DNA of 64,000 nt from Desulfobacterales bacterium. GTDB taxonomy: Bacteria > Desulfobacterota > Desulfobacteria > Desulfobacterales > SpSt-501. Under the pieces are notes generated by a model. That model was not told where the DNA came from. It worked only from the letters and a program-made list of their open reading frames with translations, and did no database searches. The position numbers and the translations under genes were made by a program. Below are positions 34,819-44,155 of the stretch, one piece after another. Each line of letters begins with the position of its first letter. Position 1 is the first letter of the stretch. Location of the stretch: the NCBI GenBank assembly GCA_025454255.1, contig JALOOU010000002.1, positions 1 through 64,000 on the forward strand, written 5' to 3'.

Positions 34819-36002
34819 CGATGCTGACGCTCGCGTTTGTCTTCTCCGTTCCGTGGGAATCCGCGGTCACCGTCGGGCAGATCGGGACCCTCGCCCGGGT
34901 CATGGGGATGGCGGCGGCGGGGGGCTGGATCCTGCTCGCCCTGGTCCGCAGATCCTGCCAGAGACCCCCGCCGTTTTTCCTGGCCAGCGCCGTCTTCGTC
35001 TTATGGAACTGTTTGAGCTACTTCTGGAGCCTGGGCAAGGACGAAACGCTGATGCAGATCCAGACCTATGTCCAGCTGCTGGTCATGTCTTGGATCGTCT
35101 ACGACTTGGCCGCGGATGAACGCGATTATCGACGATTTCTGATGGCCTATGTCATCGGGTGCTATGTGGTGGTGGTCGACACCATTTTAAACTTTTTGCG
35201 GGGAGAGTTCGCCGTCGAGCCCGGCCGCTACGTCGGCGCCAACGTCAATGCGGTGGAGATGGTGGTGATCCTCTCCCTGGGGATCCCGATCGCCTGGTTT
35301 CTCGCCCTCAACTCTCCGCGCGATTCCCTCCACAACAAAGTCGGTCTGGTGCTCCATCTGGGCTATATCCCCCTGGCGGTCTTCGCAAGCTTCCTGACCG
35401 GGTCGCGCACGGCGCTGTTCACCCTTCTGCCGGGGATTGTTTACCTCTTTTCCAGCATGCGGCTGATGGCCTGGCGGACGAAATTCATCCTCGGCATGCT
35501 GGTGATCGGTTCGATCTATGCGGTCTCGACCCAGATTCCGGGGGTTACGATGAGCCGGCTCATGACCATCGGCGAGTCGGTGGCCGACCGCGATCTGGGC
35601 GGAAGAGTCGATCTCTGGGAGCGAAGCATCGAATTGATCCGGGAATATCCGCTCCTCGGGGTCGGCAGCGGAGCCTTCAAGGACTACACGGTCTACGGCA
35701 GCGTGGTGCACAACACCTTCCTGTCGGTATTCTGCGAGCTGGGGCTGATCGGATTTGCGATCTACATGGCCATGCTGGCGATCCTGGGGCGCGAGGGTTT
35801 TCGGCAGTCGCGGTGCGGCCAGCACCGCAGTCTGGCCATGCTGGCGATTTGGGCGCTCGGCAGCCTTTCGTTGACCTGGGAGCTGACCAAGGTGACCTGG
35901 CTGACCTTCACCTTCGTTCTGCTGGCGACCGAATGGCTTGCGGCTCCGGCGGAGCGCCTTTCAGGCAAGCAACTCCGCGGCGATGGGGATGAGTCGGAAT
36001 GA
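34803..36002 (+). CDS. O-antigen ligase/polymerase family membrane protein
   Basis: A 399-residue protein with about ten membrane helices. A large periplasmic loop has GGRVDLWERSIELI, PLLGVGSGAFKDY and VHNTFLSVFCELG, the Wzy_C/WaaL signature. SFLTGSRTALFTLLPG before it matches the same family. In a Wzx/Wzz/Wza locus it is most likely the polymerase (Wzy) or the ligase attaching polymer to an acceptor; the two cannot be told apart by sequence. It overlaps genes on both sides, so translation is probably coupled. Confidence 0.88.
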   Translation: MHAAVTMLTLAFVFSVPWESAVTVGQIGTLARVMGMAAAGGWILLALVRRSCQRPPPFFLASAVFVLWNCLSYFWSLGKDETLMQIQTYVQLLVMSWIVYDLAADERDYRRFLMAYVIGCYVVVVDTILNFLRGEFAVEPGRYVGANVNAVEMVVILSLGIPIAWFLALNSPRDSLHNKVGLVLHLGYIPLAVFASFLTGSRTALFTLLPGIVYLFSSMRLMAWRTKFILGMLVIGSIYAVSTQIPGVTMSRLMTIGESVADRDLGGRVDLWERSIELIREYPLLGVGSGAFKDYTVYGSVVHNTFLSVFCELGLIGFAIYMAMLAILGREGFRQSRCGQHRSLAMLAIWALGSLSLTWELTKVTWLTFTFVLLATEWLAAPAERLSGKQLRGDGDESE

Positions 36003-37141
36003 AGTATAAACCCATTAGCGTCCTGATGGTCGGCCCCGGCCGCAGCATTGTCGGCGGCATCACGGCGTTGGTCTTCAACATCCTTCCCCACCTGCAGGAT
36101 CTAGTCCGGCTCAACTACGTGATCAGCGTTGAAAACCGGGAGATCAAGGATTCCGGGCGGCTTTCAGCGAACAATTCCTTTGGGGCCGTCGCCCAGTACG
36201 GGCGCTTCCTCAAACAGTTTCTGAAATCGCCGCCCCACATCGTGCACGTGCACACCTCGCAGGGGCTGGGCTGGATCAAGGACACCTTCTTCGTCCTCGT
36301 CGCGAAGCTCTTCCGCCGCAAGGCCGTGGTTCACGTCCATGCCGCCGACCCCGCGGAATTTTATTATAAATACAATGCCGTCGTGAAAGGCTACCTCCGC
36401 TGGGTGTTGGCCGAATCGGACGCAGTCATCACCGTCTCGGAGGAATGGCGCCGGCGGGTGCAGGCGATCGTCCCGGCGCAGCGCATCCGCGCGATGCTCA
36501 ACTGCATCGGCGGCGCTCATCGCTCCTTGCCCGCCAAGGGCAGCGGGCGCGCCATCCGCTATGCGATCTTCATCGGCAGCATCGGCCGCCGCAAAGGGGC
36601 GTTCGATCTGCTTGAGGCCGTTCACCGCGCGGGCGGCCGCTGCCGGGGACTTAAGATCCTGATGGTCGGCTACGAGGAATCCCGTGGAGATCTCGAACGG
36701 TTTCGGGACAGACGGAATGCGCTCGGGCTTAACCGACGACTGCTCCTGCTCGGGACGGTCGTCGGTGAGAAGAAGGAGCGGCTGCTGCGGAAAGCCGAGT
36801 TCCTGGTGCTGCCCTCTTACCATGAGGGGCTTCCGATGGTGGTGGTCGAGGCCATGGCCGCCGGTCTTGCCATCGTGGCCACGCCGGTCGGCGGCATCCC
36901 GGAGATCGTGGCGCCGGATGTCAACGGCTGCCTGGTCGCCCCCGGCGATGTCGATGCGCTGAGCACAGCCCTCATCCGCCTGTCGACCGACTCGGAGCTC
37001 TGCAGCGCCATGGGGCGGAAGAGCCTCGATGTCGTGAGAAATAAGCTGGACGCCGCCGACTATGTGGTGCGCCTGAGAAATATCTATGCGGATCTAATGT
37101 CAGCTGCCTCATCTAACGGCGGGAGGCTTTCTCAGCGATGA
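35999..37141 (+). CDS. Glycosyltransferase family 4
   Basis: A 380-residue GT-B enzyme with MVGPGRSIVGGI near the N-terminus, HVHTSQGLGWIKD, VHVHAADPAEFYYK, FIGSIGRRKGAFDLLEAV and the donor site EGLPMVVVEAMAAG followed by TPVGGIPEIV. These are standard GT4 retaining-transferase elements. It starts in a four-base overlap with the polymerase gene. The sugar added is unknown. The C-terminal end runs into the leader of the next gene with no gap. Confidence 0.9.
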   Translation: MKYKPISVLMVGPGRSIVGGITALVFNILPHLQDLVRLNYVISVENREIKDSGRLSANNSFGAVAQYGRFLKQFLKSPPHIVHVHTSQGLGWIKDTFFVLVAKLFRRKAVVHVHAADPAEFYYKYNAVVKGYLRWVLAESDAVITVSEEWRRRVQAIVPAQRIRAMLNCIGGAHRSLPAKGSGRAIRYAIFIGSIGRRKGAFDLLEAVHRAGGRCRGLKILMVGYEESRGDLERFRDRRNALGLNRRLLLLGTVVGEKKERLLRKAEFLVLPSYHEGLPMVVVEAMAAGLAIVATPVGGIPEIVAPDVNGCLVAPGDVDALSTALIRLSTDSELCSAMGRKSLDVVRNKLDAADYVVRLRNIYADLMSAASSNGGRLSQR

Positions 37142-37195
37142 ATGGAAGGCGAAGATGCGATTATCTCCACCCAAGCTTGGCCGCAGGAGGCTGCG

Positions 37196-38092
37196 ATGGC
37201 AATTTGCTTCAATGATGCTAAATTGTTGTGGCGGGCGCGCTGGTCCGGCAGCGACTTCAGCGAGCTAATGACGGTCGGGCACTTGTCGCTCTTTTTGCAT
37301 CCGCAAGAGGTGCGTGAATTGAAAGCGGAGTTTAAAATAAAAATTCCTGCGGCGCCTAAAGCTCCGCTGCTGAGATACAAATTTGGGGATTACTCGGACG
37401 AGTTTCTGACTCAATTTTTAGGGGTGAACACGCTCGACATACTCGATGTCTCGGCCTACGAAGGCGCCACTATCATCCATGATCTGAACCAGCCTTTGCC
37501 AGAGTCTTTTTGGGAAAAATATACGGCTGTGATAGACTGCGGCTCTCTGGAGCATGTCTTTAATTTCCCGGTGGCCATTGAAAACATGATGAGGCTGGCG
37601 AGGGTCGGCGGAAGTTTATTTATCACCACGCCCTGCAATAATCTGTGCGGGCATGGATTTTACCAGTTCAGTCCGGAACTGATGTTCAGAGTTTTTACAG
37701 CGGGTAACGGATTCGAATTGAAGGATCTCTTCCTATTTGAGGCTAGATTCCCCAGCGTCGAATTGACCGCCAACCACCGTGTGTTTCAGGTTTTCGACCC
37801 GGAGCAGGTGCAAGACCGAGTAGGGGTATTGAGCAAAGGCCCCATCATGATGATGGTGCATGCGATCAAGAAGAAAGCCGTAAAGCCGTTTAGCAATTGG
37901 CCCTTGCAAAGCGACTATCGCCCGCTGTGGAGTTCGATTGATGCCGAGGAGCCGTCAAACCGGAACCCATCCGTTCTTCGGAATATTTTTAATCGGCTCC
38001 CGTTTTCACTGCAAGTCAAAATAAAAGGCTATCGCGAGGCAAGAAAGTTTTCCTTTTCGAATCGGCAATCATTCAAGAGAGCGCATCTTTAA
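37196..38092 (+). CDS. SAM methyltransferase-like protein of an EPS locus
   Basis: A 298-residue protein not clearly assigned. The middle shows a degenerate class I methyltransferase core: LDILDVSAYEGATIIHDLN (strand 1 and loop, weakly glycine-rich), AVIDCGSLEHVFN (strand 4 with the E-H pair seen in Methyltransf_11) and MMRLARVGGSLFITTP. The glycine-rich SAM loop is poor, so activity is uncertain. I chose ATG after AGGAGG at 5-base spacing; an earlier ATG 54 bases upstream lacks a site. The gene is less GC-rich than its neighbours, which may mean separate acquisition. Confidence 0.6.
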   Translation: MAICFNDAKLLWRARWSGSDFSELMTVGHLSLFLHPQEVRELKAEFKIKIPAAPKAPLLRYKFGDYSDEFLTQFLGVNTLDILDVSAYEGATIIHDLNQPLPESFWEKYTAVIDCGSLEHVFNFPVAIENMMRLARVGGSLFITTPCNNLCGHGFYQFSPELMFRVFTAGNGFELKDLFLFEARFPSVELTANHRVFQVFDPEQVQDRVGVLSKGPIMMMVHAIKKKAVKPFSNWPLQSDYRPLWSSIDAEEPSNRNPSVLRNIFNRLPFSLQVKIKGYREARKFSFSNRQSFKRAHL

Positions 38093-38326
38093 GTGGGCAT
38101 CTCGGGCGGGCACTCGGCTTCAGCTGCGCCCATGGAAACACTATCGCTTTTTTAGTTCGGCCGAGAGCATGGCATCAACGCTACCGGTTCGGGAGATGGC
38201 TGCCGACAGGCCTTTGTCGAGGGCCTTGCGACGGTCCGGAATTACAAATCAATCGCGATTTGTCGAGGGAATAGCGCAACACATGCTGACCGAACTGCAG
38301 ACTCCTCCGAAGGGGATGTTACGGCT

Positions 38327-39592
38327 ATGACCGACAAGGCCAAAATTCTGATCATCTCCGGGCACTACTACCCCGACTACGGCCCGGCGACGCCGATCTT
38401 CACGACCATGGCGGAGGATCTGGCCGCCCGCAGCCATGATGTCACGGTCGTGACCACCTTCCCCCATTACAGCCAGCGCACCCAGATCGAAGCGAAATGC
38501 CCGGCGCTTTTTGCCGAAGAGCGCCGCAACGGGGTCCGGATCATCCGCACGTGGGTTTACTCGGCGCCCAAGCGTTCGCTGTGGCGCAGGATGGTCTATC
38601 ACCTGATGCTGAACCTGTTCGCCGCTGCGGCCGTGGTGCGGGTCGGGCGCCCGGATGTGATCATCGCCGGGGGGCCCTTTCTGTGGTGCAGTCTGCCGCT
38701 GCTGGTCAAAGCCTGCGGCAGAGTGCCTTTTATTTATCTCGTCTACGACATCTATCCCGACATCTTGATCCGGCTGAACATCCTTCACCACCCGGCGGCG
38801 ATCGCCGTCATTGATCGCATCGAGAAATTCTTCTATAAGCAGAGCTTCAGGGTATCGGTTCTGTCCGAGGGGTTCAAGCGCAATCTGATCGCCAAGGGTG
38901 TGCCGCCGGATAAAATCTCCGTCATTCCGGTGTGCGTGGACACGGACTTCATCCGTCCGCTGCCGAAGGACCCGGAGCTTGCCGCCAGATTCGGTGTGGA
39001 ACACAAGCGGGTGGTGCTCTACGCCGGCAACATCGGGTTTTCGCAGGGCCTGGACAACCTGCTCGATGCCGCCCGCCGACTGGCGCACCGGCCCGACATC
39101 GTCTTCCTGATCATCGGGGAGGGGGCCATGCGGGAGCCGCTGGAGCGGCGCGCCAAGGAGCTGGAGTTGACCAACTGCATCTTCGCGGACTTCGTGCGCC
39201 CCGAGCAGGTCCCGCGCTCCTATTCGCTGGGCGATATCGGACTGGTGTCGCTGAAGCGCGACATCGTGGTCGAATCGGTCCCTTCCAAAACATACAGCAT
39301 CATGGCCGCAGGCCTTCCGATCGTGGCGACCATCGATCCGCACTCGGAAATCGGCCAGTTGATTCGCCGGGCCGACTGCGGGGTCTGTCTGGAGCCCGAA
39401 AACCCGGAGGCGCTGGCCCAGGGCATTCTTGATCTGGTCGACCACCCGGACCTGCGGCATAGGCTCGGTCACAACGGGCGCGACTATGTGGTCGCCCATT
39501 TTCACCGCCGGGTCGCTGCCGATCACTACGAGCAAATCATCGACGCGGCCAAGCGCCCATCCTCGCCGAGTGTCGGGCAGGTCGCACGCTAG
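38327..39592 (+). CDS. Glycosyltransferase family 4 (WbuB-like)
   Basis: A 421-residue GT-B enzyme with SGHYYPDYGPATPIF, VVTTFPHYSQR, VYDIYPDILIRLN and VLSEGFKRNLIAKGV, all typical of the WbuB/L-fucosamine transferase branch of GT4. The donor half has YAGNIGFSQGLDNLLDAA and VPSKTYSIMAAGLPIVATID. It extends the repeat unit. A gap of 234 bases before it, in which I see no gene, may hold a separate promoter. The actual donor sugar is not established. Confidence 0.88.
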   Translation: MTDKAKILIISGHYYPDYGPATPIFTTMAEDLAARSHDVTVVTTFPHYSQRTQIEAKCPALFAEERRNGVRIIRTWVYSAPKRSLWRRMVYHLMLNLFAAAAVVRVGRPDVIIAGGPFLWCSLPLLVKACGRVPFIYLVYDIYPDILIRLNILHHPAAIAVIDRIEKFFYKQSFRVSVLSEGFKRNLIAKGVPPDKISVIPVCVDTDFIRPLPKDPELAARFGVEHKRVVLYAGNIGFSQGLDNLLDAARRLAHRPDIVFLIIGEGAMREPLERRAKELELTNCIFADFVRPEQVPRSYSLGDIGLVSLKRDIVVESVPSKTYSIMAAGLPIVATIDPHSEIGQLIRRADCGVCLEPENPEALAQGILDLVDHPDLRHRLGHNGRDYVVAHFHRRVAADHYEQIIDAAKRPSSPSVGQVAR

Positions 39593-39622
39593 CTGCGAAA
39601 CGATCCACACGGCAGATTCAAA

Positions 39623-40312
39623 ATGACGAACGATCTCAAGACCTCCCAAGCGTCCAACCCGATCCGGATCCGCGTTGCCAAGCCTTCCGATGCGGACCAG
39701 CTGGCCCGAATCCATCAGGTTTGCTCTGCCCATCAGCCGGGCAGCTTCATGCATCACCTCGGCGTCGCTTTCTTCAGGCAATACTATCGAATCCTCCTGC
39801 GCGAGCCCACCTCCGTGATTTTATGTGCGGAAGACCCGTCCGACGGCATCGTCGGCATCGCTTCGGGGACGATCGATGCCACGGCGGAGACCCAAGCGCT
39901 TTATGTCGGGCGCTACCGGTTGCTGCTCGGGTCTTTGCCGGAGCTCGTGCGCAAGCCCTGGCTGATCAAGGAGGTGCACAAGCGCAAGAAGCTGCTGCAG
40001 TCCATGGACCAGGCCAATTCGATCATTGGCGGCCGGGCCCGTTTTTCCTTCTGGGGGTATCTGCCCGACCATCCCTCCAAGGGGATGGCCATCCGGCTGC
40101 TCAAGACCTTTCTCAACGTCATGGAGGATTTGGGGCACGACAGCGTCTGGTTCGAGAATGACACGATCAACGTCAACGCTCAAAAAATCAACTTGATGCT
40201 GGGGGCCGAAATCGTCACCACCTGTCCGATGGACGACGGCCGGGTCAGGGCCATCGCGGTGCATCGCCTGCAGCCCGAACGGCGCAGGCAGATTATTTTG
40301 AAGAAGAGATAG
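39623..40312 (+). CDS. GNAT-family N-acetyltransferase-like protein
   Basis: A 229-residue protein with a GNAT fold: IRVAKPSDADQLARIHQ at the N-terminus (strand 1, helix 1), ILCAEDPSDGIVGIASG in the middle, and GYLPDHPSKGMAIRLLKTFLNVMEDLG, where PSKGMAI occupies the acetyl-CoA loop (usually RxxGxG/A). The VWFENDTINVNAQKINLMLGAEIV end is the last strands. It probably acylates an amino-sugar of the polymer. It sits 30 bases after the glycosyltransferase and before another GNAT/FemAB-like gene. Confidence 0.8.
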   Translation: MTNDLKTSQASNPIRIRVAKPSDADQLARIHQVCSAHQPGSFMHHLGVAFFRQYYRILLREPTSVILCAEDPSDGIVGIASGTIDATAETQALYVGRYRLLLGSLPELVRKPWLIKEVHKRKKLLQSMDQANSIIGGRARFSFWGYLPDHPSKGMAIRLLKTFLNVMEDLGHDSVWFENDTINVNAQKINLMLGAEIVTTCPMDDGRVRAIAVHRLQPERRRQIILKKR

Positions 40313-40363
40313 GTCTGGGCGCCCGCATGCTCTGTGTGCCGGTCGCGGCTGAAACGAGTTGCT

Positions 40364-41245
40364 ATGAATGCTGACATTTTTGCAGAATGGATTCTGCGGC
40401 AGGGGCATAAAACCTACCGGTCTCCATCGAGCTATTGGTTCGACGCCGGCCCCCGGACCTACCAGGCGTTTCCCTTCCACTGGGTCATCAGCCCCCAGCC
40501 GGGCGAGCTCGAGGAGGTCCTGCGGCAATGCCGCGCCATTGCGCTGCGCTGCTCGACGCCGATCGAAAGCGCCTACGGCTATCCCAGCTATCATGTGGTC
40601 CAGGACGACAAGGACTACCATTTTCACTCCATGAACAAGAAGACGCGCCAAAACATCCGCAACGGCTTGAGGCGCTTTCAGATCGAAGAGATATCGATCC
40701 GGGAGTATGCCGACAGCAGCTGGCGGCTGCAGATGGACACGGTGGAGCGTCAAAAACGGGACGAATTCGTTTCAGAGCGGGAGTGGCGGCGGCGCTATAT
40801 GGCGGCCGACGGGTTGGCGGGATTTTATGCCTGGGGGGCCGTGGGCGACGGAAAAATCGTGGCGACGATGTTTGCCTTCGTGTCGGAAAAATGCTGCCAG
40901 TTCATCTCGACCCAATGCGACCGGGCCTACCTCAAGAGCAAGGTCAACAACGCCTTGAGCTTCGCGGCGACGCGGGATGCGTTCGAAAACAAATCGGCGG
41001 AAAGCGTCTTTTATGCCCTGCAGTCGTTGGATGCGCCGGACAGCGTCGATGAATTCAAGCTGAGAATGGGGTATAAAATCAAACCCGTGCGTCAACGGGT
41101 GGTGATTCATCCGCGGCTGAGCCTGCTGGCCAACACGTATAGCTACCGCTGCATCAACGCCCTGCTGAAACGCCTGCCCGGCAATCAACTGCTGTCCAAG
41201 GGCGAAGGCCTGCTCAAATTTTATCTGGGCGGCGGCCGGCGCTAG
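40364..41245 (+). CDS. FemAB-like / GNAT acyltransferase-type protein
   Basis: A 293-residue protein of the GNAT_6/FemAB-like group. SMNKKTRQNIRNGLRRF is the basic helix typical of this group, followed by MDTVERQKRDEF, AWGAVGDGKIVATMFAF and a C-terminal region ending FKLRMGYKIKPVRQRVV. FemAB-like proteins transfer amino acids or acyl groups and are common in exosortase/EPS loci. The acceptor is unknown. The ATG chosen begins MNADIFAEW; an upstream start 30 bases earlier is possible. Confidence 0.78.
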   Translation: MNADIFAEWILRQGHKTYRSPSSYWFDAGPRTYQAFPFHWVISPQPGELEEVLRQCRAIALRCSTPIESAYGYPSYHVVQDDKDYHFHSMNKKTRQNIRNGLRRFQIEEISIREYADSSWRLQMDTVERQKRDEFVSEREWRRRYMAADGLAGFYAWGAVGDGKIVATMFAFVSEKCCQFISTQCDRAYLKSKVNNALSFAATRDAFENKSAESVFYALQSLDAPDSVDEFKLRMGYKIKPVRQRVVIHPRLSLLANTYSYRCINALLKRLPGNQLLSKGEGLLKFYLGGGRR

Positions 41246-41313
41246 GGACGCGCCGCACCCTTCAGCCGGCCGCCTGCTTTCAGCGCCGGGCAAGGCGAAA
41301 GAAGCAGATGCGC

Positions 41314-42711
41314 TCAGCGCAGCCGAAGATTGGTTGGCGGCTGCATGGTGCCGCCGTCGGTGTATTCATGCGCGCCGATATCGGGCCTTACCCCTCGGGC
41401 TGAGCGGAAAAAATCCTCGCGCACGAAGTCAAGCGCCACTGCTGCATCCCTGGCGGGCGAAGCCGCCGTCAGCCTGAAATAGGCCGCCGTCAACGATCCG
41501 GGTATCATCTCCCCGTGCTTCGAAAGGCCGGGGTTGGCGACCACGGCGGATGCATTGAGAGCCGCGACGGCCGAGGATTTGGACAGCAGGTTGCCGGCGA
41601 AACTGAGGCCGGCCGACGATGGAATGACGGCGGCGGGCAGGGTCCCCTCCTGCAGGAGAATATTGTTTGCCACCAGGGTCCCTGAATGGCTGCCGGCACT
41701 GATTTCGAGATTGGCGGTATCCACGGAATTTACGAACGTATTGTGTGCGATCCGGGTGTTGACGAGTCCCCCGCCGTTTGTGCCTTGCCACCAGTAAAAA
41801 TTGTGCTTGTTGCCCGCCACTACGTTGTTGACGATGGTATTGTTGGCCGACGCGGGTTTATAGAGCTCATCCCCCATCATGATGCCGGTTTGTCTGCCGT
41901 AGCTCTTGGTCAGCGGATTGTTGGGGGTGGAATAAACCAGGTTGCGCTGGCACAACGTGTTGATCGTATCTGAAATATAGATGTTGGTCTGGTTGTCATA
42001 GACGACGTTGTCTTCGATGGTCGTGTTCTCGGATTCAAATGTCGAAACGCCTTCTCCCCAGTTGTTCCAGACGATGCAGTCGCGAATCGTGGCGTGCCGT
42101 GAATATCGGCCGGCGCTGATTCCGGTTGCCCACCCCCCCTTGGGGTAGGCCAGCCCACTCTCGTTGCGCTTTGCGTTCCACCATATTTTACAGCGAGCCG
42201 CCAAGGTGTAGTCGGCCCTCAAAAGAAGGCCATGCTCCATGTGGTGATGCGAATGGATGTTCAGCGCCTGGCTGTAAGAACCGGTGATCTCGACGCCGAT
42301 CCATTTCGAATTGCGGACCTCCATGTCGCGGATGATCACGTTGCTGCCGGTGACCTGAAACAAGGTGCCCCAAGTCGAGGCGGGCAAGGTGTCCCGGCCG
42401 TCAACCACCGCCCACTCCTCCGGAAAGCTTGCGATCAGGATGGGCAGGCTCTGGGACCCGCTGGCGCTGACGACGACCTGCTCATGATACACACCGGAGC
42501 GCACATACAGCGTGTCGCCGGCGTTCAACGCCCTTACGCCTCTGCCGATCGTCTTGAACGGGCCAGAGAGCCCGCCTTCATGGGCCGCGGCGAGACCGTT
42601 GGAGGCGTCGTCGCCGGAGAGAGCCACATAGTAGGTGCGTGCCGTGAGGTTCGGAGGAAAGAGCAGCAGGGTTATGCCGACCATCAGAAACCAAAGCAGT
42701 CGAATCATCAT
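41314..42711 (-). CDS. Secreted right-handed parallel beta-helix protein
   Basis: A 465-residue protein with a clear signal peptide (MMIRLLWFLMVGITLLLFPP then TARTYYV). The mature part is a PbH1-type beta helix: SGDDASNGL, GDTLYVRSGVYHEQVVV, VIIRDMEVRNSKWIGVEI, TIEDNVVYDNQTNIYIS, TIVNNVVAGNKHN. This fold is usual in polysaccharide lyases, epimerases and binding proteins. It ends in QPPTNLRLR, like the beginning of a fibronectin-III linker with nothing after it. Convergent with the EPS operon, it might modify or degrade the polymer in the periplasm or outside. No catalytic residues can be assigned. Confidence 0.85.
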   Translation of the reverse strand: MMIRLLWFLMVGITLLLFPPNLTARTYYVALSGDDASNGLAAAHEGGLSGPFKTIGRGVRALNAGDTLYVRSGVYHEQVVVSASGSQSLPILIASFPEEWAVVDGRDTLPASTWGTLFQVTGSNVIIRDMEVRNSKWIGVEITGSYSQALNIHSHHHMEHGLLLRADYTLAARCKIWWNAKRNESGLAYPKGGWATGISAGRYSRHATIRDCIVWNNWGEGVSTFESENTTIEDNVVYDNQTNIYISDTINTLCQRNLVYSTPNNPLTKSYGRQTGIMMGDELYKPASANNTIVNNVVAGNKHNFYWWQGTNGGGLVNTRIAHNTFVNSVDTANLEISAGSHSGTLVANNILLQEGTLPAAVIPSSAGLSFAGNLLSKSSAVAALNASAVVANPGLSKHGEMIPGSLTAAYFRLTAASPARDAAVALDFVREDFFRSARGVRPDIGAHEYTDGGTMQPPTNLRLR

Positions 42712-42784
42712 TTCACCTCGAAGGATAGCGGCCCGGACGCAGCGCGATCACCGCTCGCGGAGAGCCTCCGCAACAAGGATGGCG

Positions 42785-42880
42785 CCCGTTACGCACGGGG
42801 TGGGCGCAATCAGTTTCCGGCTGGCCGGGAAGCCGAGGGATCGGGCTTTGCGGTTCACGCAGGCCGCAGGGGATTGCCGG
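42785..42880 (-). ncRNA. Possible GEMM-like element before the beta-helix gene
   Basis: Read on the - strand, the gap between the PEGA-like and beta-helix genes contains GGCAATCC, then CCGCAAAGCC and CGGCCAGCCGG ... ATTGC. These recall the conserved GGCAAACC, CGCAAAGCC and AGCCGGG.TTGCC blocks of c-di-GMP-I riboswitches. The P2 arm is not convincing, so this is only a candidate. Confidence 0.25.
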
Positions 42881-42882
42881 AA

Positions 42883-43368
42883 TCAGTGGATGGGGCCGCG
42901 AGGGTTAAAGGGCCAGTAAGTGGGGTCATTGGCCCTGCCGCTGCGAGCCGGCTGAGAAGGGGCTTGGGGTGGGGCCGCAGACGGGCTTGGAGGCGGCGAC
43001 GCTGACCCGGAAGAGACCATCTCCATTTCGGGCTGCGCCAGGAATTGTCCCCTGAAAAAGCTCAAGCGCACGCGCTGGCCGGCGGAAACATGAACCTCGG
43101 TCGTGTTGTCCTGGACGTTGACCAGGTGTCCGCCGGCTCCGATTTCGAAACCGACGATCGGCGTTTCCCCGACCGCCTTGCCGTTGATGCGTACCGCAAG
43201 CCCGGGGGGCTCGCTGAAAACCGAGATGCGGCCGGATTCGGTTGACCCTCCCTCAAGCGTTCGGGACGGTTGGATCAGCTCCGCGCCAGCCAGGCCGCTG
43301 CATGCGATGATCCCCACTACGACCAGGAGCCGGCCTGAGAAAGGCCATCCGATGGATTTCATGCGCAC
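42883..43368 (-). CDS. Secreted PEGA-like domain protein
   Basis: A 161-residue protein with an N-terminal signal (hydrophobic run LLVVVGIIACSGLAGA, possibly a lipoprotein at IIAC). GRISVFSEPPGLAVRINGKAVGETPI and GGHLVNVQ are the PEGA pattern (strand, PxG, V-x-V-N-G, G-x-T-P). The C-terminal third is a low-complexity Pro/Ser/Ala linker. PEGA domains are found in surface-layer and exported proteins. It may bind the envelope or polymer. A start six bases later is equally possible. It reads toward the beta-helix gene and may be co-transcribed with it. Confidence 0.65.
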   Translation of the reverse strand: MRMKSIGWPFSGRLLVVVGIIACSGLAGAELIQPSRTLEGGSTESGRISVFSEPPGLAVRINGKAVGETPIVGFEIGAGGHLVNVQDNTTEVHVSAGQRVRLSFFRGQFLAQPEMEMVSSGSASPPPSPSAAPPQAPSQPARSGRANDPTYWPFNPRGPIH

Positions 43369-43493
43369 CTCCCTGTTTGATATCCAATTGTAATGGCAGC
43401 GTCCGAAAAATTCAAGCCTAATCCGTTAAAAGGCCGGCGTGCGGATCACGTTGGGTTCTCTTCGAAACGATCGAGGTCGGGGCTCGCGCCGCG

Positions 43494-44018
43494 TCAGCTC
43501 CGGCTTCTCCAGCGCCGGAACATCGACCCGCTCAGCCCCTCCATCCAGCAGCCTTTCGCCCATCGTCGTTTTTTTTCAGCGACGGACCGCAGCGAGGGGT
43601 CCTCAGGCTGGCGGTTTCGAAAGCGAACCAGGATGGGGCCGTCGCGCGAAGCCCGGATCTCCCCGGTCTCGGGGTACTGCTTCACGAACTCGCCCAGCCG
43701 CGCGAGGTTTTGCAGAACCTCCCGGGTGAGCCTGCTGAATTCATATTCGACCCTCGTGCCGCTGCACTCGAAACTGATGCGGCCGATGACCTCTCCGTTT
43801 GACTTCGCAAGGCTCTCCTTTTTGAGGGCCAAATACCTCTTTGCGACCTCCCCCCACAATCGAGCGGCGATTTCGTCCAGCAGCGGGGGCGGCAGCTCCT
43901 TGAAAATGAATGTGAGCAGGGTGATGGGATTTTTATCCTTGCGGCCCTCGGTGAGCTCGGACTCGTAGATCTCGAACGGGATCGAATGCTGATGGATCTG
44001 GAAGTGCTCCGGCTTCAT
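43494..44018 (-). CDS. Hypothetical protein, 174 aa
   Basis: Not recognised. The product is a soluble, mixed-charge protein with no signal or membrane segment. The first 140 residues look like a real domain (alternating strands and helices: FQIHQHSIPFEIYESEL, LLTFIFKELPPPLLDEIAARLW, GRISFECSGTRVEYEFS). The last 30 residues are basic (KKRRWAKGCW). The ATG lies next to a divergent intergenic space with no strong ribosome site. No functional partner is implied by context. Confidence 0.5.
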   Translation of the reverse strand: MKPEHFQIHQHSIPFEIYESELTEGRKDKNPITLLTFIFKELPPPLLDEIAARLWGEVAKRYLALKKESLAKSNGEVIGRISFECSGTRVEYEFSRLTREVLQNLARLGEFVKQYPETGEIRASRDGPILVRFRNRQPEDPSLRSVAEKKRRWAKGCWMEGLSGSMFRRWRSRS

Positions 44019-44108
44019 ATCGGGACCGGCGCTGAGGGGAGAGGCTATGCGCCATACTTATTAATCGTCTCGAAATTGAATTGACATCGTTTCCGAAATC
44101 TCCCCTGG

Positions 44109-44155
44109 CCCCTCATTGTCAACGAGGGGTGATCCCTCCCATTGGCAAAGGGAGG
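44109..44155. repeat. Tandem GC hairpins in a 500-base gene-free space
   Basis: CCCCTC-N9-GAGGGG is followed by CCTCCC-N9-GGGAGG, two short hairpins of the boilerplate type often dispersed in such genomes. The remaining parts of 44019-44516 show no convincing gene; a 91-codon frame there lacks a ribosome site and family features. Confidence 0.5.
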
